Positions 57,335 to 64,000 of a DNA stretch of 64,000 bases are shown here, piece after piece. Both the position numbers and the translations under genes were made by a program. The notes beneath the pieces were generated by a model. The model saw only the letters and a program-made list of their open reading frames with translations. It ran no database searches and was not told the DNA's origin. The first letter of the stretch is position 1, and each line of letters begins with the position of its first letter. The stretch is from M3007 sp041736625 (GTDB taxonomy: Bacteria > Bacteroidota > Bacteroidia > Chitinophagales > Saprospiraceae): contig JBGSTG010000127.1 of NCBI GenBank assembly GCA_041736625.1, positions 1 through 64,000 of the forward strand, written 5' to 3'.

Positions 57335-57634
57335 ATGAGTGTCCTGGAGCAAGTTAAATTTTCCATCGACAGACTGTCGGAAGCGGACCGCAATCAGGTG
57401 CTGTTGCACATCCTGCGTTTGAAATATACATCTACCTGGGCTGAAATCCATGGGGCTATCCACCAGCCGGCGGAAACACCTGATCTGCCTGCGATTGCCC
57501 CGTTGGCTTATGAGGAGCTTCTCGAACGGTTGCATTTGCTTGAGGGTATTCGGGAGGGGCTTCGGGATGTTGCGGAGGGCCGCACCATAAGCCATGAAGA
57601 AATCAGTCGCAGATTTGACCAATGGCGCGCGTAG
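57335..57634 (+). CDS. Antitoxin of a ParE/RelE-type system
   Basis: A 99-residue helical protein (SVLEQVKFSIDRLSEADRNQ, EELLERLHLLEGIREGLRDV, ISHEEISRRFDQW). It overlaps the toxin gene by 13 bp and is placed first, as in most such pairs. It has no clear ribbon-helix-helix, and the C-terminal part resembles the toxin-binding tail of antitoxins of the type fused to short coiled segments. The start at 57335 follows the promoter directly. Confidence 0.8.
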   Translation: MSVLEQVKFSIDRLSEADRNQVLLHILRLKYTSTWAEIHGAIHQPAETPDLPAIAPLAYEELLERLHLLEGIREGLRDVAEGRTISHEEISRRFDQWRA

Positions 57635-57912
57635 TTTGGAGTGCACGCGCCGGCGACGATTTGCACGGTATTTATGCGTATTTATCAGATATGTCTCCTT
57701 CCAACGCCGAAAAAGTTGTCTCGGATATAATTGACAAGGTTATTTTTTTAGAGCAGTTTCCGAGAATCGGCAGGGTTGTTCCAGAGCTGAACATTGTTTA
57801 TATTCGGGAATTGATTATACATCAATACCGCGTTGTATACTCGGTTGTGCAAGATGACCGGGTTGAAATACTTGCCGTAAGGCATAGTTCGAGGGATATT
57901 TCGTCGTTTTAG
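57622..57912 (+). CDS. ParE/RelE-family toxin
   Basis: A 96-residue protein of the RelE/ParE fold (VVWSARAGDDLHGIYAYLSD, VIFLEQFPRIGRVVPELN, IRELIIHQYRVVYSV, VEILAVRHSSRDIS). The pattern (LEQFPxxGR, then REL...YRVxY) is that of ParE, whose relatives act on DNA gyrase; the target here is not known. It is co-transcribed with the antitoxin and lies inside the palindrome pair. Confidence 0.88.
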   Translation: MARVVWSARAGDDLHGIYAYLSDMSPSNAEKVVSDIIDKVIFLEQFPRIGRVVPELNIVYIRELIIHQYRVVYSVVQDDRVEILAVRHSSRDISSF

Positions 57913-58007
57913 TCATTCGCAACCTACATCAAATCCTCGGAGAGGATGCGCTTGCTGCATGTCGCCGATTTCTATACGGTTACGCGCCTTTTCTCGTTAC
58001 CGCGCGT

Positions 58008-58035
58008 GTAGAGACGTTGCATGCAACGTCTCTAC
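58008..58035. repeat. 28-bp palindrome, copy 2
   Basis: GTAGAGACGTTGCA/TGCAACGTCTCTAC, perfectly self-complementary. It includes the stop codon of the E1 gene (58032-58034). Confidence 0.85.
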
Positions 58036-60401
58036 CCCACCATCACCTGCCGCGCGGCGTCCACCACATCCTCCACCTGAGGTTTGCTGTGGTAGTCGCC
58101 GTCCTGGCCGTAGGCCGGCCGGTGGTCGCGGGCAAACAGGGTTACGGGTGCCGAATCCAGGTACCGGTAGCCGCCCTGTTTTTCCAGCACCTGCTGCATC
58201 ATGAAGGCGGAGGCGCCGCCCTCGAAGTCCTCGTCGAGGAACAGGATGCGGTTTGTTTTTTTCAGGGACTGCAGGCACGTTTGCGTCCGGTCGAACGGAA
58301 GCAGGGTCTGCACGTCGATCAGCTCCACGCTGATGCCAAGCCTGTCGAGCACCTCGCAGGCTTCTTCCGCTATGCGCACGCAGGAGCCGTAGGTGATGAG
58401 GGTGATGTCGGTGCCGGCGCGCAGCACCTCCGGCACACCGAGCGGTACGGTGAATGTACCCGGGTTGTCGGGCATTTGTTCTTTAAGCCGGTACCCGTTC
58501 AGGCATTCGATCACGAGCGCGGGGTCGTCGCTCTGCAACAGGGTATTGTACATGCCTGCGGCCTGGGTCATGTTCCGAGGTACGCACACGTACAATCCGC
58601 GCAGGCTGCCCAGGATCATGCCCATGGGCGAGCCGGAGTGCCACACGCCCACCAGGCGGTGTCCGCGGGTGCGGATGATGGCTGGCGCCGCCTGTATGCC
58701 GTTGGAGCGCCAGCGCAGGGTGGCCAGGTCGTCGCTGAGCGGGGAAAGGCCGTACAGGAGATAGTCCAGGTATTGAATTTCGGCGATGGGCCGCAGGCCG
58801 CGCATGGCCATGCCGATGGCCTGACCCATGATGGTCCACTCCCGGATGCCGGTGTCGAACACGCGCGATTCGCCGTAGGTCTGCTGCATCCCGCGGAAGG
58901 CCTGGTTCACGTCGCCGATCTGCCCGACGTCCTCGCCAAAGGCGAACAGCGCGGGGTTTTGCGACAGATGGTGATCGAAGCAAGCGTTCAGGATTTCGTA
59001 GCCGTCTTTCAGGGGCGCCTCGGCGCCGTATTGGGGCGGAACGACGGGCACCTGCAGCGCCGAACGGGGGGTTTCGCTGTACAAATGCGTACTGTATATG
59101 CGGCGCCCCTCGCCGGTCTCCTCGGCGATGAACGAAGCCAGTGCCTGGGCCGCCTTGGCCGAAAGAGCCGCTGCCCGTCGGGCCGTTTGCACCAGCTCAA
59201 AGCGCAGGGGGTCGCGCTTCTGGCCCAACTCGTCCATCAGCGCGGCGATGCCGGAATGATCGGTGGCCAGGGCCGCCAGCCGGGACAGCAGATCCTGCGT
59301 CCGCGCGCCCACCCGATCGTGATAGGCCCGGTAGGCGCGCCGCGCGGCCTCCTGGGCTTCCGCCCGGGCGTCGGCTTGCATGGCTTCCAGCGTTTGGGGG
59401 GTGGCGATGCCGCTGTCCACGAGCCATTCGGCCATGCGGCGATTGCAGTCGAACTGTTCCTCCCACGCCAGGCGCTCGGGGGTTTTATACCGGCGGTGGT
59501 CGCCGGAGGTGGAGTGGCCCAGCTGTTGGGTGACTTCCTGGATGTGAAACAGGGCCGGGCGGTGGGTGTCGCGCATCTTTTGGATGCCGTTTTGGTAGAG
59601 CGCAACGAGCGCCGGATAATCCCAGGCCTTACCCGTGTAAATGTCGAGTCCGCTGGGTTGCTGGTCGTCGTCTATTTGAAAACCGGACAACACGGTGGAG
59701 ATGCTTTCCTTGCTGGTCTGGTATTTTTTGGGGACGGAGATTCCGTACCCATCGTCCCATACGGAAATGGCCAGCGGCGCCTGAAGGACACCGGCGGCGT
59801 TGACGGTTTCCCAGAACGCCCCCTCGGAGGTTGATGCGTCGCCGATGGTCACAAAACACACTTCGTTGCCGTTGTCGGAAAGGTCACCACAAATGGCGGG
59901 ATGCTCCCTGAACTTTTTGGAAGCGAAAGCCAGCCCGAGTCCGCGGGCCATCTGCCCGGCGGTGGGCGCCACGTCGGCGCTGATGTTGAACCGGTTTTTA
60001 TGGTCGGTGAAATTACCCTGATCGTCTACGAGCGGCGTAGCGAAGTGGCAGTTCATTTGCCGGCCGGCGGAGAAAGGGTCGTTGTAGGGGTCGCCGTACA
60101 GTTGGGCGAAAAACTCCTCGAGGGTCATGATTCCCAGGGCCAGCATGAGCGTCTGGTCGCGGTAGTAGCCCGAACGAAAATCGCCTTTCTGCCAGGCCCG
60201 GGCCATGGCCACCTGGGCGACTTCCTTGCCGTCGCCGATGATGCCGAAATTGGCCCTGCCCATGAGTACTTCCTTGCGGGCGATGATACTGGCTTCCCTG
60301 CTCAACAAACAAATGCGGTAGTCGGCCAGCACCTCGGCGGCGTCCGGCGCGGTGTTATTCGTCTGGGTGGTGGGGCGTTTCCGGGTGGTGGTTCCTGCCA
60401 T
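58032..60401 (-). CDS. Fused alpha/beta E1 component of a 2-oxoacid dehydrogenase complex
   Basis: A 789-residue protein. Residues about 30-420 are the alpha part with the thiamine diphosphate motif VTIGDASTSEGAFWETVNA and DGYGISVPKK. Residues about 450-789 are the beta part (FAFGEDVGQIGDVNQAFRGM, GIREWTIMGQAIGMAMRGL, LITYGSCVRIAEEACEVL, LFLDEDFEGGASAF). The two subunits, normally separate, are joined. It decarboxylates a branched-chain 2-oxoacid or a related substrate. The E2 and E3 genes are not adjacent. The C-terminal stop is created within a repeat palindrome. Confidence 0.92.
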   Translation of the reverse strand: MAGTTTRKRPTTQTNNTAPDAAEVLADYRICLLSREASIIARKEVLMGRANFGIIGDGKEVAQVAMARAWQKGDFRSGYYRDQTLMLALGIMTLEEFFAQLYGDPYNDPFSAGRQMNCHFATPLVDDQGNFTDHKNRFNISADVAPTAGQMARGLGLAFASKKFREHPAICGDLSDNGNEVCFVTIGDASTSEGAFWETVNAAGVLQAPLAISVWDDGYGISVPKKYQTSKESISTVLSGFQIDDDQQPSGLDIYTGKAWDYPALVALYQNGIQKMRDTHRPALFHIQEVTQQLGHSTSGDHRRYKTPERLAWEEQFDCNRRMAEWLVDSGIATPQTLEAMQADARAEAQEAARRAYRAYHDRVGARTQDLLSRLAALATDHSGIAALMDELGQKRDPLRFELVQTARRAAALSAKAAQALASFIAEETGEGRRIYSTHLYSETPRSALQVPVVPPQYGAEAPLKDGYEILNACFDHHLSQNPALFAFGEDVGQIGDVNQAFRGMQQTYGESRVFDTGIREWTIMGQAIGMAMRGLRPIAEIQYLDYLLYGLSPLSDDLATLRWRSNGIQAAPAIIRTRGHRLVGVWHSGSPMGMILGSLRGLYVCVPRNMTQAAGMYNTLLQSDDPALVIECLNGYRLKEQMPDNPGTFTVPLGVPEVLRAGTDITLITYGSCVRIAEEACEVLDRLGISVELIDVQTLLPFDRTQTCLQSLKKTNRILFLDEDFEGGASAFMMQQVLEKQGGYRYLDSAPVTLFARDHRPAYGQDGDYHSKPQVEDVVDAARQVMVG

Positions 60402-60446
60402 AGTATTTTTTTGCGGCGCCTGGGCCGTTCAATGAGTAAGGGCGCG

Positions 60447-60454
60447 CAAAGCTA
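60447..60454 (-). promoter_or_regulatory. -7 box TAGCTTTG of the E1 gene
   Basis: A TAnnTTTG match on the - strand, 45 nt upstream of the ATG at 60401. Confidence 0.45.
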
Positions 60455-60513
60455 CAAAAAGGCGCGTTCTGTATGACTTTTTACATTTGTCTCCAACTCC
60501 TGACGTGGAGATG

Positions 60514-60543
60514 TTGCACCTACTGAAAAAAAACCTAATTTTG
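60514..60543 (+). promoter_or_regulatory. Promoter of the DksA-like gene
   Basis: TTG at 60514-60516 and -7 box TAATTTTG at 60536-60543, 19 bp apart. The ATG is at 60588. Confidence 0.55.
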
Positions 60544-60587
60544 CGGCGTCTTATAAAAACCCCATCTTAATTCACAAAACTTCCGTC

Positions 60588-61178
60588 ATGAACAACGAAC
60601 CCAAAGTGCGATACAGCGACGAAGATTTGAAGGAGTTCAAAGAATTGATCGATAATAAAATCGCCAAAGCGGAGGAAGAATACAAATTTACGGAAAGCCA
60701 AATCCTGGAACTGAACGAAAACGGGTTCAAACAACAGGGCGGTGATATGTACGACGATTCCTCCTCGCACGCCGAGCTGGAATTGTTGCAACGCATGGCC
60801 CTGCGCCAGCAACGCCACATTCAAGACCTGCGCAACGCGCTGCTCCGCATCCAAAACAAAACCTACGGCGTTTGCACCGTGACCGGCAAGCTCATCGATA
60901 AACAGCGCCTCCGCCTCGTGCCCCACGCGACCAAAAGTGTGGACGGGAAAAACCAGGCCGGTCCCGAAAAAATCGAACCGGCGACCGACCAGACCTTCCA
61001 CGACCCGTTCCTTGGCCCCGAAACCGGCAACCCGCGCCCCGGCGGAAAAACATCCGGCGACCGCCTGCGTATCGCTCAGCCCAAACCCCCGGGCGCCGGG
61101 GATGAGTGGGAACCCGACAACGAAACGATAGAAGATGCCGGGTATAACCTGCGCAAACTGGAAGACGAGGAGGAGTAG
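60588..61178 (+). CDS. TraR/DksA-family protein with C-terminal extension
   Basis: A 196-residue protein. Residues 1-105 match the DksA coiled coil (DLKEFKELIDNKIAKAEEEY, SSSHAELELLQRMALRQQRH) and the tail (TYGVCTVTGKLIDKQRLRLV, PHATKSV). Of the four zinc cysteines of classical DksA only one remains, as in other Bacteroidota members. Such proteins enter the RNA polymerase secondary channel; a role in the stringent response is probable but not shown. The last 85 residues are rich in Pro, Gly and acidic residues and unlike the usual 125-residue form. Confidence 0.88.
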   Translation: MNNEPKVRYSDEDLKEFKELIDNKIAKAEEEYKFTESQILELNENGFKQQGGDMYDDSSSHAELELLQRMALRQQRHIQDLRNALLRIQNKTYGVCTVTGKLIDKQRLRLVPHATKSVDGKNQAGPEKIEPATDQTFHDPFLGPETGNPRPGGKTSGDRLRIAQPKPPGAGDEWEPDNETIEDAGYNLRKLEDEEE

Positions 61179-61659
61179 CGAATGCGGAATGCGGAATATA
61201 CCACATTGGCAAACCCATTAATGCGCCTCCAACTAAAATATTGAGCCAGTCGATATTGACTGGATGGCTTAATGCCCACTGTCGTCAACTTTGCATCCAA
61301 AGATTGCCTTGCCGTTTTTGGCGGTCTCGCCGCCATTTATTTTAATTTTTTTGCCGCGAATTAGCGCGAATTCGCGCTAATTCGCGGCAAAAAAATCTCG
61401 TTTCGTTGTAAACAGCCTAGATACATCGCACTTGCGGTCATTTGACGACATCGGGCTTGAGGCCATTCTATCGGTTAACCTGGTCTTCCAAAATTTTGAT
61501 TGGCGGAATGCCGGTATTTTCGACTTATGAGACACCCTCCGCAGGCAGAGCCTAGCGCAGCGGAGCCCGGATGGGCGCAACAGAGCCCGGAGAGGCACAA
61601 CGGGCGGAGCCCGGAGCAGGTGGCGCGGGTGGGCGGAGCCCGAAGCGATAGAAATCAAC
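61179..61659. other. Intergenic region with the truncated TIR element
   Basis: Occupied mainly by the repeat copy at 61221-61539. After it, 61540-61650 carries repeated GGAGCCCGGAGCNGG-type units (three GAGCCCGGA-like copies at about 61561, 61586 and 61610), of unknown role. Confidence 0.6.
61221..61539 (-). mobile_element. MITE-like element, truncated inverted copy
   Basis: Matches 22770-23116 in the opposite orientation over about 319 bp. Its 18-bp terminal repeat is intact at 61522-61539, but the other end stops at about 61221, lacking the last 25 bp and its terminal repeat. The central palindrome here is perfect over 52 bp (61345-61396). The pair at opposite orientation in one window could mediate inversion of the 38 kb between them. 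Confidence 0.8.
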
Positions 61660-62193
61660 TCAAACCCGCGTCACCTGTCTTTTTTTCACCGCCTTTTCCC
61701 ATTCGTCGATCTCGGGCAGATGAAAGTCTTCTTCCATACTCCGCAAGTATTCGTTGAGGTCTTTGTAACGCAGTTTGCCGCGAATGGCCGCGAGGACAAA
61801 CGCCTCCGAGTCCTGCACAAACACCACCACTTTCCGGATAGCATCGTTTTTTTCCTTGATCATGATGCGCACATGGGTGTGTCCACTCCGGACCATCACC
61901 AGGTCTTCCAGCCGACGTTTGGCGGCTTTTCGGTGGAAGCGCTCCATATCCTTTTTATTCACCGGACTGTAGTCCTCGAAGACCATGACGCGTATTTTAT
62001 CCACTTTATTGAGCAACCGGCGCTCCATTTCGTCTTCTACAAACCACGATCCCATGTGGATAAACGGGTCGGACACCGAGAAGGTAATGGCGCCGGGGTA
62101 GTCTTTGTACTTCCAGTGCAGCCTGTAGTCCTGGGCTTGCGTGGACACCCGGGAAAAGAGCAGGGCAACAACGAGCAATGCATAATTCTTCAT
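61660..62193 (-). CDS. DUF4252-family secreted protein, second copy
   Basis: A 177-residue protein with signal peptide (YALLVVALLFSRVSTQAQ). It resembles its upstream neighbour in layout (DKIRVMVFEDYSPVNKKDME, VVVFVQDSEAFVLAAIRGKL) and belongs to the DUF4252 group found behind ECF sigma genes. The start at 62193 fits the signal peptide. It ends the four-gene operon. Confidence 0.8.
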   Translation of the reverse strand: MKNYALLVVALLFSRVSTQAQDYRLHWKYKDYPGAITFSVSDPFIHMGSWFVEDEMERRLLNKVDKIRVMVFEDYSPVNKKDMERFHRKAAKRRLEDLVMVRSGHTHVRIMIKEKNDAIRKVVVFVQDSEAFVLAAIRGKLRYKDLNEYLRSMEEDFHLPEIDEWEKAVKKRQVTRV

Positions 62194-62206
62194 TTTGGGG
62201 GTTGTT

Positions 62207-62737
62207 TTAGTGGCTTTCCTTTTTTTCCAGTTTTTCCAGGTGCTCCACACCTTCAATATCCAGCGCGCGGGACAGCTCGGCAATTTTATTCAGGTCTATC
62301 AGCCCGGTGATGCTCAACAGGACGAATTCCGAGGGCGAACCCACCAGCAGGAGCAATTCTTCGATGATGTCTCCCTGGTCTTTCGACCAGATGCGCACGT
62401 TCTCTTCCGCGTCGCGCACCGTCACCAGTTCGGTGTACTCTTTTTGGGGTACCAGCTTAAGCGCTTCCCGGTACAGGGCCATACCGTCTTCGGGCCCTTC
62501 GCACACCAGCACCCGCAGGCCCGTGAGGTCTTTGATGATGGGCCGAATCTGGTTCCATTCGGGGTCGGAGGTTTCGATTTTGGCCACCATCTCGAAAGCT
62601 TTGGGGCTTACGTACACGACGGTGAAGCGTTCGTCGTCGACGTATTTTTCGAAATAACGTTCGATGGCGTTGTTTTGGGCTGACAGGCCGGTTGTCAGGC
62701 ACAGGAGTGCTGCAGGAAGGATGGTCAGGTTACGCAT
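62207..62737 (-). CDS. DUF4252-family secreted protein, first copy
   Basis: A 176-residue protein with signal peptide (LTILPAALLCLTTGLSAQ) and DUF4252 features (FTVVYVSPKAFEMVAKIETS, LTGLRVLVCEGPEDGMALY, FVLLSITGLIDLNKIAELS). Small gaps of 11 and 13 bp link it to the anti-sigma gene and the second copy. The function is unknown; it probably reports or responds to envelope state. Confidence 0.85.
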   Translation of the reverse strand: MRNLTILPAALLCLTTGLSAQNNAIERYFEKYVDDERFTVVYVSPKAFEMVAKIETSDPEWNQIRPIIKDLTGLRVLVCEGPEDGMALYREALKLVPQKEYTELVTVRDAEENVRIWSKDQGDIIEELLLLVGSPSEFVLLSITGLIDLNKIAELSRALDIEGVEHLEKLEKKESH

Positions 62738-62748
62738 GGTTTGTCCTT

Positions 62749-63357
62749 TTAACTTTCTTGTTGTTTGACCTTGTTCAGGCTTTTATCCAGTTGTTGCAGG
62801 GGTCTGATCGTTTTGCGGGCCTCGTGAGTTCCCTTGTTGAGCTTGGCGCTGAGCAGGTTCAGCGCCTGTTTGATCTCTGCCATAGCGGCCTCCTGTTCGG
62901 CCTGGGAGGGGGCCGGGGCGGTGCGTTTGCGAGCGGCCCGGGAGCGGGGCTTGTCGGCCGGAGCGGGTTGGGTGGTGGCCGGGTGTTGCGGCTGGTCAGG
63001 AGGGGCGGCGGCCTGGTCTTCAGGCTGGTGTGCTTGCGCGAGTCCGACGGCCACCGGCTGTGTGGCATGCCGTGGCCACCAATACCAACCGGCGCTCAGC
63101 AGCAGCAACACCGCAGCAGCAGCGGCCAGGCGGTAGGTAAACATGCGCGGCGTGTGGGCGCCCGGCACCTTGCGTGCCGGTGCGACGATGGCTTTTTCGG
63201 CTGCAATGGCCTGGAACAAGGGCACGAACGGACGATGTTCCGGCGCAATGCGCGGCTGCCGAAAATAGGCCCTGAGTGCCCTTTCCTCCTCCAGGGAGGT
63301 TTCTGCGTTGAGCCAGGATTCGAGCAGTTGGTCGATGTGTGGATGCGTTTGGTTCAT
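62749..63357 (-). CDS. Anti-sigma factor-like membrane protein
   Basis: A 202-residue protein with a cytoplasmic N-terminal part (IDQLLESWLNAETSLEEERA, LRAYF), one membrane helix near residue 75-93 (YRLAAAAAVLLLLSAGWYWW), and a Pro/Ala-rich periplasmic part. It should bind and hold the ECF sigma factor encoded just upstream, whose stop it overlaps by 4 bp (ATGA). Confidence 0.82.
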   Translation of the reverse strand: MNQTHPHIDQLLESWLNAETSLEEERALRAYFRQPRIAPEHRPFVPLFQAIAAEKAIVAPARKVPGAHTPRMFTYRLAAAAAVLLLLSAGWYWWPRHATQPVAVGLAQAHQPEDQAAAPPDQPQHPATTQPAPADKPRSRAARKRTAPAPSQAEQEAAMAEIKQALNLLSAKLNKGTHEARKTIRPLQQLDKSLNKVKQQES

Positions 63358-63851
63358 GATTCAACTAGCGTAAGCAAGGATTTGCGAAGCGTTTTCCGGG
63401 CGCGGTGCAGGTTGATTTTGACCTGTTCGATGGTGATGTCCAGGGTGCGGGCGATGTCGTCGTAAGTCAAGTCTTCCACGTCGCGCAGATGCATGACGAG
63501 GCGTTGTTTTTCGGGCAGTTGCTGCATAAGCCTCCGGATGTGGGCCACCATGTCTCGGTTTTCGGTTCGGGCGGCGGGCGAGTCGGTATGCGCCGGTTCG
63601 GGAAGGCCTTCGATTGGAGAGGCCGGTTTGCGGCGATTTTTATCGAGCGAACGGTTGCGCGTTATGGTTATGCACCAGGCTTCCCAGTTCTGCACGGTGT
63701 GCGACTGCTCGGGCTGTTGCCGCCACAGGCGTTCCATGACTTCCTGCACGACGTCCTCGGCTTCCTGCACGTTGCCGGTGATGCGCAAGGCAAACCGGTA
63801 CAATTTATCGCGCAGGGGGTAGATGTGTTGGAGGAACAACTGATTGTTCAT
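63354..63851 (-). CDS. ECF-family RNA polymerase sigma factor
   Basis: A 165-residue sigma factor with region 2 (KLYRFALRITGNVQEAEDVV, QEVMERLWR) and region 4 (LPEKQRLVMHLRDVEDLTYD, DIARTLDITIEQVKINLHRA). It directs polymerase to envelope-stress-type promoters. It heads an operon with an anti-sigma gene and two DUF4252 genes, a common Bacteroidota unit. Confidence 0.94.
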   Translation of the reverse strand: MNNQLFLQHIYPLRDKLYRFALRITGNVQEAEDVVQEVMERLWRQQPEQSHTVQNWEAWCITITRNRSLDKNRRKPASPIEGLPEPAHTDSPAARTENRDMVAHIRRLMQQLPEKQRLVMHLRDVEDLTYDDIARTLDITIEQVKINLHRARKTLRKSLLTLVES

Positions 63852-63887
63852 ACGGGGAAGCTGGGCTCGCGTTGTAGGATAAAGACG

Positions 63888-63924
63888 AAAAAGGCATGCC
63901 CGTTGTTACAGGCATGCCTAAAAA
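63888..63924. terminator. Bidirectional terminator
   Basis: GGCATGCC (63893-63900) pairs with GGCATGCC (63911-63918) around a 10-nt loop, with A-runs on the left and right sides on the + strand. On the - strand it follows the incomplete gene ending at 63950. Confidence 0.75.
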
Positions 63925-63949
63925 TCTTTACGTCGGTACGTGCCCTGTA

Positions 63950-64000
63950 TTACCAGGGGTTTTCGAAACTGGCCTTGGTAAACGCTTTGTCTACCTTGCG
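63950..64000 (-). CDS. C-terminal fragment of a protein cut by the window edge
   Basis: The last 16 codons (RKVDKAFTKASFENPW) and a TAA stop read on the - strand, followed by a good terminator. The family cannot be read from so little. An ending of the NPW type occurs in some SusD-like lipoproteins, but this is only a weak hint. Confidence 0.5.
   Translation of the reverse strand, partial: RKVDKAFTKASFENPW

Noticed and set aside
58017..59834. 605-codon + strand ORF opposite the E1 dehydrogenase gene
   Set aside because: Antisense shadow in GC-rich sequence; composition is unnatural and the E1 frame is fully explained.

Overview
The window looks like a chromosomal segment of a Bacteroidota bacterium, probably from the Saprospiria or a neighbouring class; this placement is inferred from gene content. 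The evidence is: type IX secretion C-terminal sorting domains on several secreted proteins, a PorP/SprF protein, the amidase/MlaD/LptD outer-membrane gene group, an ExbB-ExbD-TonB set, an ECF sigma/anti-sigma/DUF4252 operon, and repeated promoter -7 boxes of the Bacteroidota type TAnnTTTG, often directly against the start codon. No rRNA or tRNA genes were found. One structural RNA, RNase P RNA, is present.

Layout. 1-2288: a complete IS66-family element that starts exactly at the window edge. 2.3-3.8 kb: a Fic-domain protein between two similar 62-bp imperfect hairpins. 4.2-14.9 kb: a LytS/LytTR-type two-component pair followed by secreted alpha/beta-hydrolases and other sorting-domain proteins. 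The two closest paralogues share a duplicated promoter with a 21-bp-period direct repeat that fits a LytTR operator. 14.9-17.1 kb: a CHAT protease remnant and an S41 peptidase. 17.2-25.1 kb: PhoD phosphatase, class III aminotransferase, CBS protein, Thermus-type isocitrate dehydrogenase, a TIR-bounded repeat element and acyl-CoA dehydrogenase. 25.1-30.4 kb: membrane protein, glycan-binding-type lipoprotein and the ExbB/ExbD/TonB set. 30.7-35.6 kb: cupin, Lys-rich peptide, GH130-like protein, a glycosyltransferase fused to a helical domain, and an AraC regulator. 35.9-45.4 kb: a frameshifted beta-barrel gene, HMG-CoA lyase, MBOAT acyltransferase, OsmC, MlaD, cell-wall amidase (with an 11-copy heptamer repeat), LptD and rnpB.

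45.5-51.8 kb is the most unusual region. A large NtrY-like kinase is followed by a HipA-like kinase/DUF3037 gene pair, then by a diverged copy of the kinase gene's own 3' end. Next come three regularly spaced 24-bp palindromic operators, hipB, hipS and a hipT toxin gene that has lost its kinase core. This reads as a small toxin/antitoxin hotspot behind the kinase gene.

51.9-64 kb: a beta-barrel protein, an HTH regulator with RtcB RNA ligase, PorP/SprF, a ParE-type toxin-antitoxin pair between two 28-bp palindromes, a fused E1 alpha/beta 2-oxoacid dehydrogenase, a DksA-like protein, a second inverted copy of the TIR element, and the ECF sigma operon.
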